Below are positions 15,419 through 24,643 of a DNA stretch of 45,664 bases, in pieces. How positions within the stretch are numbered: position 1 is the first letter of the stretch; the number at the start of each line of letters is the position of its first letter. The stretch comes from Candidatus Aquidulcis sp. (GTDB lineage Bacteria > Chloroflexota > Anaerolineae > UBA4142): assembly GCA_020723345.1 (NCBI GenBank), contig DYJA01000053.1, forward strand, positions 1-45,664, in the 5' to 3' direction. The notes beneath the pieces are model-generated. The model did not search any database and was not told where the DNA came from. It saw only the letters and a list, made by a program, of their open reading frames with translations. The position numbers were made by a program, and so were the translations under genes.

Positions 15419-16090
15419 ATGCTCTACCTCGTCTCCACGCCCATCGGCAATCCGGACGACATGACGCTGCGCGCGCTGCGCGTTCTGCGCGAAGCGAACG
15501 CCGTGATCTGCGAAGAGTTGCGCAACGGCGCGCGGCTCTTGCGCCATTACCAAATCGAAAACGCGCTCGTCGATCTCAACGAACACACCGAACGCGCGCG
15601 CGTGCCGGAACTGATCGAGCGCTTGAAACGCGGACAAACGCTCGCGCTGATTTCCGATCACGGCACGCCGCTGCTCAACGATCCGGGCGGGCGGCTGGTC
15701 GCGCGCACGCTTGCCGCAGGTGTCCCGGTCAGCGCGGTGCCCGGCGCGTCGAGTTTGCTTGCCGCGCTCGTCGTGAGTGGACTGCCGCTGGAGCGCTTTC
15801 GCTTCGTCGGATTCTTGCCCGCGAAAAAAGACGCGCGTCGCGCCGCGCTCGCCAAACTGCGCGACGAGCGCGAGACCTGGGTCATCTTCGACGCGCCGTA
15901 CCGGCTGAACGCGGTGCTCGCGGATCTGCGCGCCGCGCTCGAACCGGCACGGCAAGTCGTCGTCGCGTGCAATCTGACGATGCCGTCGGAACAGATCGTG
16001 CGCGGGAGCGTGCGCCAAGTGTTCGAGCATTTCCAGAAGAATCTATTCAAAGGCGAATACGTGATCGTCATCGCCGGGAAAGGAAAGTGA
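15419..16090 (+). CDS. RsmI-like SAM-dependent methyltransferase (tetrapyrrole methylase fold)
   Basis: 223 residues. It matches the 16S rRNA 2'-O-methyltransferase RsmI: MLYLVSTPIGNPDDMTLRALRVL, ISDHGTPLLNDPGGRLV, VPGASSLLAALVVSGLPLERFRFVGFLPAKK. It differs from canonical RsmI: the AEDTR segment is CEELRNG, the R(E)LTK segment reads NLTMPSEQ, and the protein is about 60 residues shorter, lacking the C-terminal helical domain. It could be a divergent RsmI or a paralogue with another substrate. The ATG lies 18 bp after the PIN gene. Confidence 0.8.
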   Translation: MLYLVSTPIGNPDDMTLRALRVLREANAVICEELRNGARLLRHYQIENALVDLNEHTERARVPELIERLKRGQTLALISDHGTPLLNDPGGRLVARTLAAGVPVSAVPGASSLLAALVVSGLPLERFRFVGFLPAKKDARRAALAKLRDERETWVIFDAPYRLNAVLADLRAALEPARQVVVACNLTMPSEQIVRGSVRQVFEHFQKNLFKGEYVIVIAGKGK

Positions 16091-16179
16091 AATTCGAAAT
16101 TCCAAATTCCAAATTCGTCATTCAAGCGCGAATCGCGGATGGTGAATTTCGAATTTAGAATTTCGAATTACGAATTCGG
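16090..16179. repeat. Heptad-repeat palindrome (AAATTCS type)
   Basis: Left 7-bp words AAATTCG, AAATTCC, AAATTCC, AAATTCG; right words GAATTTC, GAATTTA, GAATTTC, GAATTAC, GAATTCG. It starts at the methyltransferase stop and ends 7 bp before the next ATG. Confidence 0.87.
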
Positions 16180-16186
16180 ATCAACT

Positions 16187-17182
16187 ATGAAATCAGTCAT
16201 TCTACTTGCCGGACTCGGCGCGCGCCTGCGTCCCCACACCTACAGCAAACCCAAACCCCTGGTTCACGTCGCGGGCAAGCCGATCCTGGGGCACATCCTC
16301 GACAGTCTGGCGGGGTTAAACATCGAAGAGACGATCTTCGTCGTCGGCTATCTCGGCGACCAGATCGAAAAGTACGTCTCGGAACACTACCCGCGCCTGC
16401 GCGCGCGCTACGTCGAACAGGCGGAAATGAAAGGACAGGCGCACGCGATCAATCTGGCGCGCGATTACATCGACCAACCCGTGTTGATCATTTTCGGCGA
16501 TACGATTTGGGAAACCGATTTCACGCGGCTCGCGCGCGTCAAATCCGACGGCTTGATCTACGTCAAACAAGTCCAAGACCCACGCCGCTTTGGCGTCGCG
16601 ACTTTGAAAGACGGTTTTGTGACCAAGTTCGTCGAAAAACCGACGACGCCGGTTTCCAATCTCGCCGTCGTCGGGGTGTACTATTTTCAGAACTGGCGGG
16701 TGATCCTGGATTCCATCGAGCAACTGATCGCGCGCAATATTCAACTCAAAGGCGAGTACTATCTCGCCGACGCGATGCAATTGATGATCGGTTCCGGTGC
16801 GCGGCTCGAAGTCGAAACGATTCCGGTGTGGGAAGATTGCGGCACGGTCGAAGCCCTTTTGAAAACGAATCGTTATTTGTTGGACAAGCACAGTCACGCT
16901 CGCGTCATCACCGGATCGGTCGTTCTGCCGCCGGTGTACATCAGCGACGCCGCGCGCGTCGAGAATTCGATCGTCGGACCGTACGTTTCGATTTCCGATG
17001 ACGCCGTGGTCGAGCACTCGATTCTGCGCGATTGCATTATCAGCGAAAACTCGCATATCGAAAACCGCGTGATGGAACGTTCGCTCGTCGGCAAAGACGC
17101 GCGCGTCAGCGGCACGTTCCAGCGCATGAACGTCGGCGATTCGTCCGAAATTGAGTCGGTGGCTGCGAGTAACGGACAATAA
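16187..17182 (+). CDS. Sugar-1-phosphate nucleotidyltransferase with left-handed beta-helix tail
   Basis: 331 residues. The N-terminal nucleotidyltransferase domain has the nucleotide loop [21 protein letters not shown], then [40 protein letters not shown] and VTKFVEKP. The C-terminal third ([45 protein letters not shown]) shows hexapeptide repeats of a beta-helix. It resembles GlmU/RmlA/ManC-type enzymes that make NDP-sugars for envelope polymers; the sugar is not deducible. The start at 16187 avoids residues encoded by the upstream palindrome. Confidence 0.9.
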   Translation: MKSVILLAGLGARLRPHTYSKPKPLVHVAGKPILGHILDSLAGLNIEETIFVVGYLGDQIEKYVSEHYPRLRARYVEQAEMKGQAHAINLARDYIDQPVLIIFGDTIWETDFTRLARVKSDGLIYVKQVQDPRRFGVATLKDGFVTKFVEKPTTPVSNLAVVGVYYFQNWRVILDSIEQLIARNIQLKGEYYLADAMQLMIGSGARLEVETIPVWEDCGTVEALLKTNRYLLDKHSHARVITGSVVLPPVYISDAARVENSIVGPYVSISDDAVVEHSILRDCIISENSHIENRVMERSLVGKDARVSGTFQRMNVGDSSEIESVAASNGQ

Positions 17183-17232
17183 CAGCGGGCGACAAAGAAG
17201 ATCGCCTCATAAAAATATCTGGAGGATCAACG

Positions 17233-18345
17233 ATGATCATCGGAGTACCCAAAGAAATCAAGGATCGCGAAAACCGTGTCGCGCTCACGCCCGGCGGCGC
17301 GCACCTGCTGACTCAACTCGGACATCGCGTTCTCGTCGAACGCGGCGCAGGCGAAGGCAGCCGGTTCACGGACGACGAGTACAAACAAAATGGCGCGGAA
17401 ATTGTTCCGACGCACGCGGACGCGTGGCAACGCGCCGAGATGGTGATCAAGGTCAAAGAACCGATGCCGGCGGAGTACGAATTTTTGCGCCCCGGCTTGC
17501 TGCTCTTTACCTACTTGCACCTCGCCGCCGAAGAAAAACTGACGCGCGAGTTGATGGCGAAACAAGTCATGGTGGTCGCGTACGAAACCGTCGAACTGCC
17601 GGACGGCTCGCTGCCGCTGCTGACGCCGATGAGCGAAGTCGCCGGGAAAATGTCGATTCAAATCGCGGCGCACTATCTCGAAAAGACGCAGGGCGGACGC
17701 GGCAAGTTGATGGGCGGCGTGCCCGGCGTGCGTCCCGCCGACGTGGTGATCATCGGCGGCGGCGTGGTTGGTACGTCTGCCGCGAAAGTCGCACTGGGCA
17801 TGGGCGCAGACGTGACGATCATCGACAAAGATCTGGATCGCTTGCGCTATTTGAGCGAAGTGCTGCACGGCAGTCTGACCACGCTCGCGTCGAATCCGTA
17901 CAACATCGCGGAAGCGGTCAAGTTCGCGGACGTCGTCGTCGGCGCGGTGCTGGTCAAAGGCGCCAAAGCGCCGCGACTCGTCACGCGCGAAATGATCAAA
18001 CAAATGACACCCGGCAGCGTGATCGTGGATGTCGCCATCGATCAAGGCGGCTCGGTTGAGACGATTCGTCCGACGACGCACAGCGATCCGACGTACATCG
18101 TCGACGGCGTGATCCACTACGGCGTGACGAATATGCCCGGCGCGGTGCCGCGCACTTCGACGTACGCGCTGTCGAACGCGACGCTGCCGTACGCGCAAAA
18201 ACTCGCCGACCTGGGTTTCGTCAAAGCGGTCACGAGCGATCCCGCGCTCGCGCTCGGCGTGAACGTGTACGCGGGACACATTACCTATCCCGCGGTGGCG
18301 GAAGCATTTGGTTTGCCATCGCGTCCGTTGAAAGAATTACTTTAG
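17233..18345 (+). CDS. ald: Alanine dehydrogenase
   Basis: 370 residues; reversible NAD-dependent oxidative deamination of L-alanine to pyruvate and ammonia. Key residues are present: R15 ([10 protein letters not shown]), K75 (IKVKEPMP) and H96 (FTYLHLA). The NAD-binding fold has [43 protein letters not shown] and [26 protein letters not shown] are diagnostic. Length is typical. TGGAGG precedes the ATG. It lies between aminotransferase and sugar genes; with the two glutamate dehydrogenases it points to active amino acid/ammonia metabolism. Confidence 0.97.
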   Translation: MIIGVPKEIKDRENRVALTPGGAHLLTQLGHRVLVERGAGEGSRFTDDEYKQNGAEIVPTHADAWQRAEMVIKVKEPMPAEYEFLRPGLLLFTYLHLAAEEKLTRELMAKQVMVVAYETVELPDGSLPLLTPMSEVAGKMSIQIAAHYLEKTQGGRGKLMGGVPGVRPADVVIIGGGVVGTSAAKVALGMGADVTIIDKDLDRLRYLSEVLHGSLTTLASNPYNIAEAVKFADVVVGAVLVKGAKAPRLVTREMIKQMTPGSVIVDVAIDQGGSVETIRPTTHSDPTYIVDGVIHYGVTNMPGAVPRTSTYALSNATLPYAQKLADLGFVKAVTSDPALALGVNVYAGHITYPAVAEAFGLPSRPLKELL

Positions 18346-18346
18346 C

Positions 18347-18430
18347 GGAGATCAGGGATTAGAGATTGGAGATTTGGGATTCGATTCTTTCTTCCAACGT
18401 CTAATCTCCAATCTCCAAACTCTAATCTCT
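18347..18430. repeat. Heptad-repeat palindrome (RGAGATT type)
   Basis: Left 7-bp words AGGGATT, AGAGATT, GGAGATT, TGGGATT; the right arm has the complementary AATCTCC/AATCTCT words. It abuts the aminotransferase ATG at 18431 directly, leaving no Shine-Dalgarno. Related words recur at 41902-41925. Confidence 0.87.
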
Positions 18431-19588
18431 ATGAAAAACACACTCTCCAAACGCATTCAAGCCATCCCACCTTCCGGCATCCGCAAATATTTCGACATTG
18501 CCGCGACGATGCAGGACGTGATCTCGCTCAGCATCGGCGAACCGGATTTCGTCACGCCCGATCCGATTCGACGCGCCGCAATTCAATCCATCGAGCGCGG
18601 CGAAACCAAGTACACGTCGAATTCCGGCACAGTCGAGTTGCGCCGCGCGCTCTCCGATCATCTCGCACGCCACTACAATCTCTGTTACGATCCGGAAAGC
18701 GAGATCCTGATCACCGTCGGCGTATCGGAGGCGCTGCACGACGCGATGCTCGCGGTGATCGATCCCGGCGATGAGGTGATCGTCGCCGAGCCGTGTTTCG
18801 TCGCGTACAAGCCGAGCGTCGTTTTGGCTGGCGGCACGCCGGTGGCGCTCCCGACGCGCGTCGAAGACGATTTCCAAGTGACCGGCGACGAGATCGAGCA
18901 ACTGATCACGCCGCGCACCAAAGCGATCTTTATCGGCTATCCGAACAACCCGACCGGCGCGGTCATGTCGCGCGAGCACTTGATGCAAGTCGCGCGCGTT
19001 GCGGAAAAACACGACTTGATCGTTTTTTCCGACGAGATTTATGATCGTTTGGTGTACGGCGTCGAGCACGTTTGCTTTGCGACGCTGCCGGGGATGCGCG
19101 ACCGGACGATTTTGCTCGGCGGCTTTTCCAAAGATTACGCGATGACCGGCTGGCGCGTCGGTTACGTCTGCGCGAACGCGGACATTCTCGGCGCGATTCA
19201 CAAAGTTCACCAGTACATCATCATGTCCGCGCCGACAATGGCGCAAGCCGGGGCGCTGGAAGGATTGCTGCACGCGGAAACAAGCGTGCAAGAAATGGTT
19301 CGCTCGTACGATCAGCGACGGCAAGTTGTCGTCGCCGGTCTCAACGCCATCGGCTTGCCGACGTTCACGCCGCGCGGCGCGTTCTATGCATTCCCGGACA
19401 TTCGCCGCACCGGACTCTCGTCGGATCAATTCTGCGAAAAACTTTTGGTCGAAGAACATGTCGCGGTGATTCCCGGCAACGCGTTCGGCGCGTGCGGCGA
19501 AGGATTTGTGCGGATTTGTTACGCGGCAAGCATGGCGAACATCGAGGAAGCGTTGACGCGGATGGAACGATTTGTAAAAAGACAATGA
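18431..19588 (+). CDS. Class I/II PLP-dependent aminotransferase
   Basis: 385 residues, fold type I aspartate aminotransferase family (AspC/PatA/ArAT-like). Motifs: ISLSIGEPDFVTPDPIRRAA, TKYTSNSGTVELRRALSDHL, GYPNNPTGAVMSREHL, DEIYDRLVYG, PLP lysine K234 in GGFSKDYAMTGWRVGY, and the substrate-carboxylate Arg in EGFVRICYA. The substrate is not certain from sequence. An in-frame extension to 18374 is encoded only by the palindrome and is rejected. The stop overlaps the ATG of the next gene (ATGA, 19585-19588). Confidence 0.92.
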   Translation: MKNTLSKRIQAIPPSGIRKYFDIAATMQDVISLSIGEPDFVTPDPIRRAAIQSIERGETKYTSNSGTVELRRALSDHLARHYNLCYDPESEILITVGVSEALHDAMLAVIDPGDEVIVAEPCFVAYKPSVVLAGGTPVALPTRVEDDFQVTGDEIEQLITPRTKAIFIGYPNNPTGAVMSREHLMQVARVAEKHDLIVFSDEIYDRLVYGVEHVCFATLPGMRDRTILLGGFSKDYAMTGWRVGYVCANADILGAIHKVHQYIIMSAPTMAQAGALEGLLHAETSVQEMVRSYDQRRQVVVAGLNAIGLPTFTPRGAFYAFPDIRRTGLSSDQFCEKLLVEEHVAVIPGNAFGACGEGFVRICYAASMANIEEALTRMERFVKRQ

Positions 19589-20082
19589 ACTGCGAAAATT
19601 GTGGCGCGCCCATGCGCCTGGTGCGCGAGCGCGATTATTTCGTTTGTGATTATTGCGGCTCGTACCATTTCCCCGACGCGAATCGCGATGGCATTCGCGT
19701 GCTGAACGAGCCATCCAACACGCTATGCCCCGTGTGCCACACGACGCTCGTCGTCGGCGCGCTGGACAGCATCCGCGTGCTTCACTGCCCTCAATGCTTG
19801 GGCAACCTCATCGAACAACCGGCTTTTGCGCTCGCCGTTGAATATCTGCGCCGCCACGCGGACGCCCAATCGTTTCCGCCACCATTCAACCGCGCGGAAC
19901 TAAAACGTCCGATCCAGTGTCCGCGCTGCGGTCGCAAAATGCACACGTATCAGTACGGCGGTGCGGGCAATGTCGTCATCGACAATTGTCTGGACTGTTC
20001 GATCATCTGGCTGGACTGGGGCGAGTTCAATCGGATTATCACGGTACCGGAAGAGGAGCCATTCGAACTCGATGGCGGTTAG
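19585..20082 (+). CDS. Multi-zinc-ribbon protein (TFIIB-type zinc finger)
   Basis: 165 residues with three CxxC pairs or ribbons: CENCGAPM...FVCDYCGS (N-terminal), CPVCHTTL...LHCPQCLGN (middle), and CPRCGRKMHTYQYGG...NCLDCSIIWLDWGEF (C-terminal). The last matches the zf-TFIIB pattern of small bacterial proteins. Metal-binding, probably structural; function unknown. It overlaps the aminotransferase stop and is followed 3 bp later by a GNAT gene, in a tightly packed run of four small genes. Confidence 0.8.
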   Translation: MNCENCGAPMRLVRERDYFVCDYCGSYHFPDANRDGIRVLNEPSNTLCPVCHTTLVVGALDSIRVLHCPQCLGNLIEQPAFALAVEYLRRHADAQSFPPPFNRAELKRPIQCPRCGRKMHTYQYGGAGNVVIDNCLDCSIIWLDWGEFNRIITVPEEEPFELDGG

Positions 20083-20085
20083 AAA

Positions 20086-20658
20086 ATGACGCACGAGTTT
20101 GTTCTCGCCTCCGACCAAGCGATCCTTCTCCGCGATCGCCTTGCCGCCGACGCCGACGCGCACATTCGTTGGTTCACCCACGGCGAATGGCGGCAGTACG
20201 ACGCGCCCTGGGAAGGCGCCGGTACCATCTACACGCCGGAAATCTTGGAGCGCCACCGGCTAAAGTTCTTGGAAGCGTGCGCGCAAGAACTACCCACGCC
20301 GCGCCAGCGCGCGATCATTGCGACCAAAGACAACACGCCGATCGGTCGCGTCACGCGGTACGCGCAGGAACGCTTTCCGCAAACCTGGTTCGTCGGCATC
20401 GACATTTGCGAGGACACGCATTTGAACCGCGGCGTCGGCACCGCCGCGCTGAAATTGTGGGTGGATTACTTGTTCGCCCATTCCGAAATTCATCGCCTCG
20501 CGCTGGACACCTGGTCGCTCAATCCGCGCATGATCCGCGTCGCGAAAAAAGTGGGGTTCGTTTTTGAGGGCGCACAGCGGCAAGTGATCGAATGGCAAGG
20601 ACGGTGGCTCGATTTTGTTCATTTCGGCATCGTGCGCGACGAGTGGCAGAAACGCTAA
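20086..20658 (+). CDS. GNAT-family N-acetyltransferase
   Basis: 190 residues with the GNAT fold. FVGIDICEDTHLNRGVGTAALKLWVDYLF carries the acetyl-CoA loop (RGVGT). IHRLALDTWSLNPRMIRVAKKVGFVFEGAQRQ is the typical RimJ/RimL-like C-terminal part. It acetylates an unknown amine or protein N-terminus. The stop overlaps the next start (TAATG at 20656-20660), so the genes are translationally coupled. Confidence 0.87.
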   Translation: MTHEFVLASDQAILLRDRLAADADAHIRWFTHGEWRQYDAPWEGAGTIYTPEILERHRLKFLEACAQELPTPRQRAIIATKDNTPIGRVTRYAQERFPQTWFVGIDICEDTHLNRGVGTAALKLWVDYLFAHSEIHRLALDTWSLNPRMIRVAKKVGFVFEGAQRQVIEWQGRWLDFVHFGIVRDEWQKR

Positions 20659-20939
20659 TGGATTGCCGCATCGGCTGCGGCGCGTGCTGTATCGCGCTCT
20701 CGATTTCATCGCCGATTCCCGGAATGCCCCACGGCAAACCGGCGGGCGTGCGCTGTGTTCAACTCACTGACGACAATCGCTGCCGCATTCACGATCAACG
20801 ACCGGAAGTGTGCCGCCGCTTGCGCCCGTCGCGCGAAATGTGCGGTGAGACGATGGAAGACGCGCTGCGCTATCTCGAAACATTGGAACGCGCGACTGCG
20901 CCGGGTAAGACAAGTTTTCGAAACTTGTCCTACACGTGA
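20658..20939 (+). CDS. YkgJ-type CxxCxxCC metal-binding protein
   Basis: 93 residues. The N-terminal [55 protein letters not shown] gives the conserved cysteine cluster of the YkgJ/UPF0153 family (putative zinc/iron chelation). About the last 12 residues (from [11 protein letters not shown]) are encoded by a GACAAGTTT palindrome, so the natural C-terminus has been replaced or extended by the repeat. Confidence 0.82.
   Translation: MDCRIGCGACCIALSISSPIPGMPHGKPAGVRCVQLTDDNRCRIHDQRPEVCRRLRPSREMCGETMEDALRYLETLERATAPGKTSFRNLSYT
20905..20933. repeat. GACAAGTTT palindrome at a gene 3' end
   Basis: Arms GACAAGTTT (20909-20917) and AAACTTGTC (20921-20929) with GTA/TAC-like flanks. A variant of the GTAGGACAA family at 1297-1348 and 7858-7935. 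It supplies the end of the YkgJ-type gene. Confidence 0.75.
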
Positions 20940-20943
20940 ACTC

Positions 20944-21534
20944 ATGTTTCTCAACATCCCTCAACCCATCCTTGATCGAATGACGTACCTCGAACAAATC
21001 GACGCGCGCGACCGCGTCGATGGGACACCGCGCGCGCATCGGCTCCGCCAAATTCCGCGCGACGTGGGAAAATTCATCGCGCTCCTCGCCGCAAACGCAC
21101 CGCGCGGCGCGCTCGTCGAAATCGGCGCGAGCGCGGGCTATTCGACGCTGTGGCTCACGCTCGCGTGCCGACAACTGGGAAGAAAAATCACGACGTTCGA
21201 AGTGTCGCCGGAAAAAGCGCGGCTCGCGCGCGAAACGTTTACGGCAGCAGGCGTCGCGGATGTCGTCGAACTCGTCGTCGGCGACGCGCGCGATCATCTC
21301 ACGAATTATTCGGACATCGCGTTTTGTTTTCTCGATGCAGAAAAAGAAATCTATGGCGATTGCTATGAATTGGTCGTACCAAATCTGGTCGCAGGCGGAT
21401 TACTCGTCGCGGACAACGCGATCAATCATTACGAAACGCTCAAGCCAATGCTGGAACGCGCGTCGAGCGATGAACGCGTCGACGCGTTGATCGTTCCCAT
21501 TGGCAGAGGTGAATTGGTGTGCCGAAAGTTGTGA
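20944..21534 (+). CDS. Class I SAM-dependent O-methyltransferase
   Basis: 196 residues, CCoAMT/O-methyltransferase_3 family. The SAM loop is [22 protein letters not shown], followed by [35 protein letters not shown], the metal/catalytic stretch [36 protein letters not shown] and a closing [17 protein letters not shown]. The substrate is unknown; bacterial relatives methylate catechols or are uncharacterised. The ATG at 20944 follows the YkgJ-type stop by 4 bp; the longer open frame from 20755 is out-of-frame read-through of the preceding gene. Confidence 0.88.
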   Translation: MFLNIPQPILDRMTYLEQIDARDRVDGTPRAHRLRQIPRDVGKFIALLAANAPRGALVEIGASAGYSTLWLTLACRQLGRKITTFEVSPEKARLARETFTAAGVADVVELVVGDARDHLTNYSDIAFCFLDAEKEIYGDCYELVVPNLVAGGLLVADNAINHYETLKPMLERASSDERVDALIVPIGRGELVCRKL

Positions 21535-21560
21535 GCTGAGGCACTCCCGTTTGGACGCTA

Positions 21561-21632
21561 ATTCACACTGATCTTCACTGATTCAAGAAATAATCTGTGT
21601 TCATCCGTGTTAATCTGTGTCCTCTGTGACTC
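21561..21632. repeat. Decad-repeat element (ATCTGTGTTA type)
   Basis: About 10-bp words on the right: AATCTGTGTT, CATCCGTGTT, AATCTGTGTC, CTCTGTGACT. The left arm has two related CACTGATC/CACTGATT words. A close relative lies at 44755-44825. It fills most of the gap before the histidine kinase. Confidence 0.7.
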
Positions 21633-21641
21633 ATTTGAATT

Positions 21642-22937
21642 ATGGGGAATTCCCAGAACAACCAGGAACTCGAACGCCGCACGCGCGAATTCTACGCGCT
21701 GACCCAGGTTGCCAAAACGCTCGCCGCGCCGCTCGACTTGGCGGAACTATTAGACGCGGTGATGAACCGGCTCGCCGACGCGCTCGAGCCAGCCGAGTTG
21801 GGCGTCATTATGCTGTGGGACAACTCGGCGGGGTTGTTCCGCCCTGCCGCCGCGTTCGGCTACAAATTGCACGACATTCGCGAGATGGGCTTGCGCGCGG
21901 GCGAATCGATCACCGGCAAAGTGTACGACGAAGGCACGGCGCGTTTGCTGACCGCGGAGGAGATCGCTCAAGCGATGGCGGATATGCGTCCGCCCAATCG
22001 CCGCATCATGAGCCGCGCCGTCGACACGGAAGATTTGCCCCACAGCGCGCTGGTCGTGCCCTTGCGCGTCGGTGAGCGCAAGTTCGGCGTCCTCGTTCTG
22101 GAAATTCTGCACCGTCCAACCCAGTTTAGTTCCGCCGATCTCGTTTTCGCGCAAACGCTCGCCGATTTGATCGCGCTCGCGGTGGATCGCGATCGCTTGG
22201 AAAACGAAGCCGCGCTCACGCGCGATGTGAATGAGATCGACCGCTTGCGCGCGGAAGCATTAGCCGCGCTATCGCACGAATTGCGAACGCCGCTCGCGAC
22301 GATCAAAGGGTACTCGACCGCGCTCTTGCTCGAACAAGTCCAGTGGTCGGATACCAAGCGGCGCGAATTTTTGCAACTGATCGACGCCGAGTGCGACAAC
22401 TTGACGACGATGATCAACGACATGCTCGACTCGTCGCTGATCGACGTGGGACGACTGGTGATCGAGCGCGAGCCAGTGCGCCTGCCGCGGCTTGCGCGCG
22501 AGGTCGCCGACGAAATGCAGACGCACACCCAGGTTCATCGCATCGTCCTGGACTTTGCGCCCGATTTTCCACTCCTCGACGCGGATCCGCGCCGGATCAA
22601 ACAAGTGATCCGCAACATCCTCGATAACGCGATCAAGTATTCGCCGAACGGCGGCTTGGTCGTCATTCGCGGACAAGTCCGCGCGACTGATGTCGTCGTC
22701 AGTATTGCGGATCAGGGCGTCGGCATTTCGCCGGAAGATTTGATTCCGCTGTTCGAAAAATATTTTCGCGTCAAATCGCCGACCGGCTATCACGTTCCCG
22801 GCACCGGTCTGGGGTTGCCCGTCGCGCGCGCCATCGTCGAAGCGCACGGCGGACGGATTTGGGCGGAAAGCAAAGTTGGACAGGGGACGACGCTCTATTT
22901 CTCTTTGCCGCGCGCGGGACTGAGCGAAGGCGCGTAA
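21642..22937 (+). CDS. GAF-domain sensor histidine kinase
   Basis: 431 residues, no membrane span, so a soluble sensor. GAF domain about residues 10-180 (LDLAELLDAVMNRLADALEPAELGVIMLWD; ALVVPLRVGERKFGVLVLE). A short coiled coil leads to HisKA with phospho-accepting H212 in ALSHELRTPLATIKGYS. HATPase motifs: N box IRNILDNAIKYSPNGG, G1 VSIADQGVGISPEDL, F box LFEKYFR, G2 GTGLGLPVARAIVEAHGGRIW. Its partner is probably the OmpR-type regulator that follows after a hairpin at 22944-23009. Confidence 0.93.
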   Translation: MGNSQNNQELERRTREFYALTQVAKTLAAPLDLAELLDAVMNRLADALEPAELGVIMLWDNSAGLFRPAAAFGYKLHDIREMGLRAGESITGKVYDEGTARLLTAEEIAQAMADMRPPNRRIMSRAVDTEDLPHSALVVPLRVGERKFGVLVLEILHRPTQFSSADLVFAQTLADLIALAVDRDRLENEAALTRDVNEIDRLRAEALAALSHELRTPLATIKGYSTALLLEQVQWSDTKRREFLQLIDAECDNLTTMINDMLDSSLIDVGRLVIEREPVRLPRLAREVADEMQTHTQVHRIVLDFAPDFPLLDADPRRIKQVIRNILDNAIKYSPNGGLVVIRGQVRATDVVVSIADQGVGISPEDLIPLFEKYFRVKSPTGYHVPGTGLGLPVARAIVEAHGGRIWAESKVGQGTTLYFSLPRAGLSEGA

Positions 22938-22943
22938 CAGTAA

Positions 22944-23009
22944 GGGCGAAGCATTTTTCGTTCTGAGTGGGGCGAAGCGGAATCGAAGAATCCGAAAAAT
23001 GCTTCGCCC
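22944..23009. repeat. Long hairpin between kinase and regulator genes
   Basis: 17-bp perfect arms GGGCGAAGCATTTTTCG (22944-22960) and complement (22993-23009) around a 32-base loop that itself contains GGGGCGAAGCGG. It could dampen read-through from kinase to regulator. Confidence 0.8.
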
Positions 23010-23036
23010 CTACTACCAGGATTGAGAGATGACACA

Positions 23037-23741
23037 ATGAGCAAAAGCGACAAACCGCGTATCCTCGTCGTGGACGACGAGCCGAAACTTGTGCATCTCG
23101 TTCGCGAAGTACTTTCGGTCGCCGGGTTCGATGTCTTGACGACGAGTAGCGGCGAAGGCGCAATCGAAATGATCGCGCTCGAACAACCCGATCTCGTTTT
23201 GCTGGACATCATCCTATCGCGGACGATGGACGGCTACCAAGTCGCGCGGCGCGCGCGCGAATTTTCGGACGTGCCGATCATTATGCTGACCGCCAAAGCG
23301 CGCGAGGAAGACCTTTTGCGCGGCTTTGAATCCGGCGCGGACGATTATCTCACCAAACCATTTTCGGCGAAGGAACTGCTCGCGCGCGTGCGCGCGGTGC
23401 TGAAACGCGCGCGGCACGAACCCGCCGCGCGCGGCGACAGCGCAATCGTCTGCGGCGATCTACGCATCGACCTCGCGCGTCGCCGCGTCACCGTCGGTGA
23501 GCGCGAAGTGCAACTTACCGCGACTGAATACAATCTCTTGCATCAACTCGCGCTGCATCGCAATCAAGTGCTCCTCCACGATCAACTCCTCACCGCCGTC
23601 TGGGGCGCGGAATATCGCGACGACCTGGAATATCTCCGCGCGTACATTCGGTACCTCCGCCAAAAACTCGAAGCCGATCCGGCAAACCCCAAACGGATCG
23701 TGACAAGTCAGGGCGTTGGGTACATGCTCGTCTGCCCATAA
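23037..23741 (+). CDS. OmpR/KdpE-type response regulator
   Basis: 234 residues. Receiver: acidic pair D13-D14 (ILVVDDEPKLV), phospho-acceptor D57 (LVLLDIIL), IIMLTAKAREED and K in DDYLTKPFSAKELL. C-terminal winged helix: REVQLTATEYNLLHQLALHRNQVLLHDQLLTAVWG, YLRAYIRYLRQKLE, VTSQGVGYML. It binds DNA when phosphorylated by the upstream GAF kinase. The start is taken as ATG 23037; a TTG at 23022 would add five residues. Confidence 0.94.
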   Translation: MSKSDKPRILVVDDEPKLVHLVREVLSVAGFDVLTTSSGEGAIEMIALEQPDLVLLDIILSRTMDGYQVARRAREFSDVPIIMLTAKAREEDLLRGFESGADDYLTKPFSAKELLARVRAVLKRARHEPAARGDSAIVCGDLRIDLARRRVTVGEREVQLTATEYNLLHQLALHRNQVLLHDQLLTAVWGAEYRDDLEYLRAYIRYLRQKLEADPANPKRIVTSQGVGYMLVCP

Positions 23742-23750
23742 ACTCCACTT

Positions 23751-23905
23751 GTCATTGCGAGGAGCGCGTCCTGAGCGGAGCGAAGCGGAGTCGAAGGATC
23801 GCGCGACGAAGCAATCCCCAAGCCGCGATTTGGAGAGTGCTTCGTCGCCTCCTTCGACTCCGCGACGAAAACCGTCGCTCCGCTCAGGATGCTCCTCGCA
23901 ATGAC
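23751..23905. repeat. Long inverted repeat (GTCATTGCGAGGAGC type)
   Basis: Outer arms GTCATTGCGAGGAGC (23751-23765) and complement (23891-23905), with inner pairing around GACGAAGCAATC and CTTCGACTCCG. It follows the response regulator stop. Related to 4582-4685; sequences of this kind are common intergenic repeats in several bacterial phyla. Confidence 0.82.
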
Positions 23906-24030
23906 ATTTGTTTTTCACGCCGTTTTCATTTCTTTGCCGCCTTTTTTTGTTCGCCTTTCACGCGAGCGGTGGCATAGTGTAGTCAACGTAGGGGCAGTGC
24001 CTTGTGCCTGCCCCGTTCAGGAGAATGAAA

Positions 24031-24573
24031 ATGGTCGCAACTCTGTTTGATCAAAAAACCACGCTCGCGCCGATGCGCCAAGCCCTGTCCATCCAAGATC
24101 TTGCTGAAACGATGCGCGATGACGCGCTCGCGCAAGCACGGCAGAAATTTTCGATCTTGGGTGAAGAAGACCTGCAAACGCTGTTGCAGATGCCCGCGTT
24201 CCTCAACGCGTTCAAACACGCGCTCGGCTGCGGCGTCGCGCAGGTTTTGGCGGAGAACGATCCCGCCGTCAAAGAAGTTTACGCCTACGATCCTTCGACC
24301 AATCCGGACTGCGAGTCCGGCGACGACCTGCCGACGAGCGCAACGATCCACCTGCTCGTCCGCGTCTCCCAAACTTCCGCCGCGCTGGAGGCGTTGATCG
24401 CTTCGCTCGATCAAGCCCTCACGGCGAAACTTGCCCAGTTACCCTCCGCTGAGTACGCTCAGCGCACTTGCTTCCTTGATATAAACCTCCTCTCCGACGA
24501 GGACGCGCAACGCGGCACTGGATATGCGGCACTGTTGACTTCGCTGTTCGCGCCACCGCTGCGAATCTGGTAA
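24031..24573 (+). CDS. Hypothetical protein
   Basis: 180 residues; not recognised. The N-terminal half is helical (MRQALSIQDLAETMRDDALAQARQKFSILGEEDLQTLLQMPAFLNAFKHALGCGVAQVLAENDPAV). The C-terminal half looks alpha/beta (SATIHLLVRVSQTSAALEALIASLDQAL...CFLDINLLSDEDAQ). No signal peptide or membrane span. AGGAGA lies 6 bp before the chosen ATG; GTG at 24004 and ATG at 24025 are alternatives. Isolated by repeats on both sides and followed by a good terminator. Confidence 0.6.
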   Translation: MVATLFDQKTTLAPMRQALSIQDLAETMRDDALAQARQKFSILGEEDLQTLLQMPAFLNAFKHALGCGVAQVLAENDPAVKEVYAYDPSTNPDCESGDDLPTSATIHLLVRVSQTSAALEALIASLDQALTAKLAQLPSAEYAQRTCFLDINLLSDEDAQRGTGYAALLTSLFAPPLRIW

Positions 24574-24592
24574 CGCGGAGGGTAAAACAAAA

Positions 24593-24634
24593 ACGGAGGA
24601 AGCGAATTGCGCTCGCTTCCTCCGTCATATTTTT
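24593..24634. terminator. Bidirectional rho-independent terminator
   Basis: 13-bp stem ACGGAGGAAGCGA (24593-24605) / TCGCTTCCTCCGT (24613-24625), 7-base loop, then a TATTTTT tract on the plus strand; the other side has an A-rich tract (AAAACAAAAA), giving U's for minus-strand transcripts. It lies between the convergent genes ending at 24573 and 24785. Confidence 0.85.
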
Positions 24635-24643
24635 CTGCCACTG

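Noticed and set aside
16139-16186. 16 extra N-terminal codons of the sugar nucleotidyltransferase
   Set aside because: They are encoded entirely by the AAATTCS palindrome; the family starts at the MKSVILLAG position (16187).
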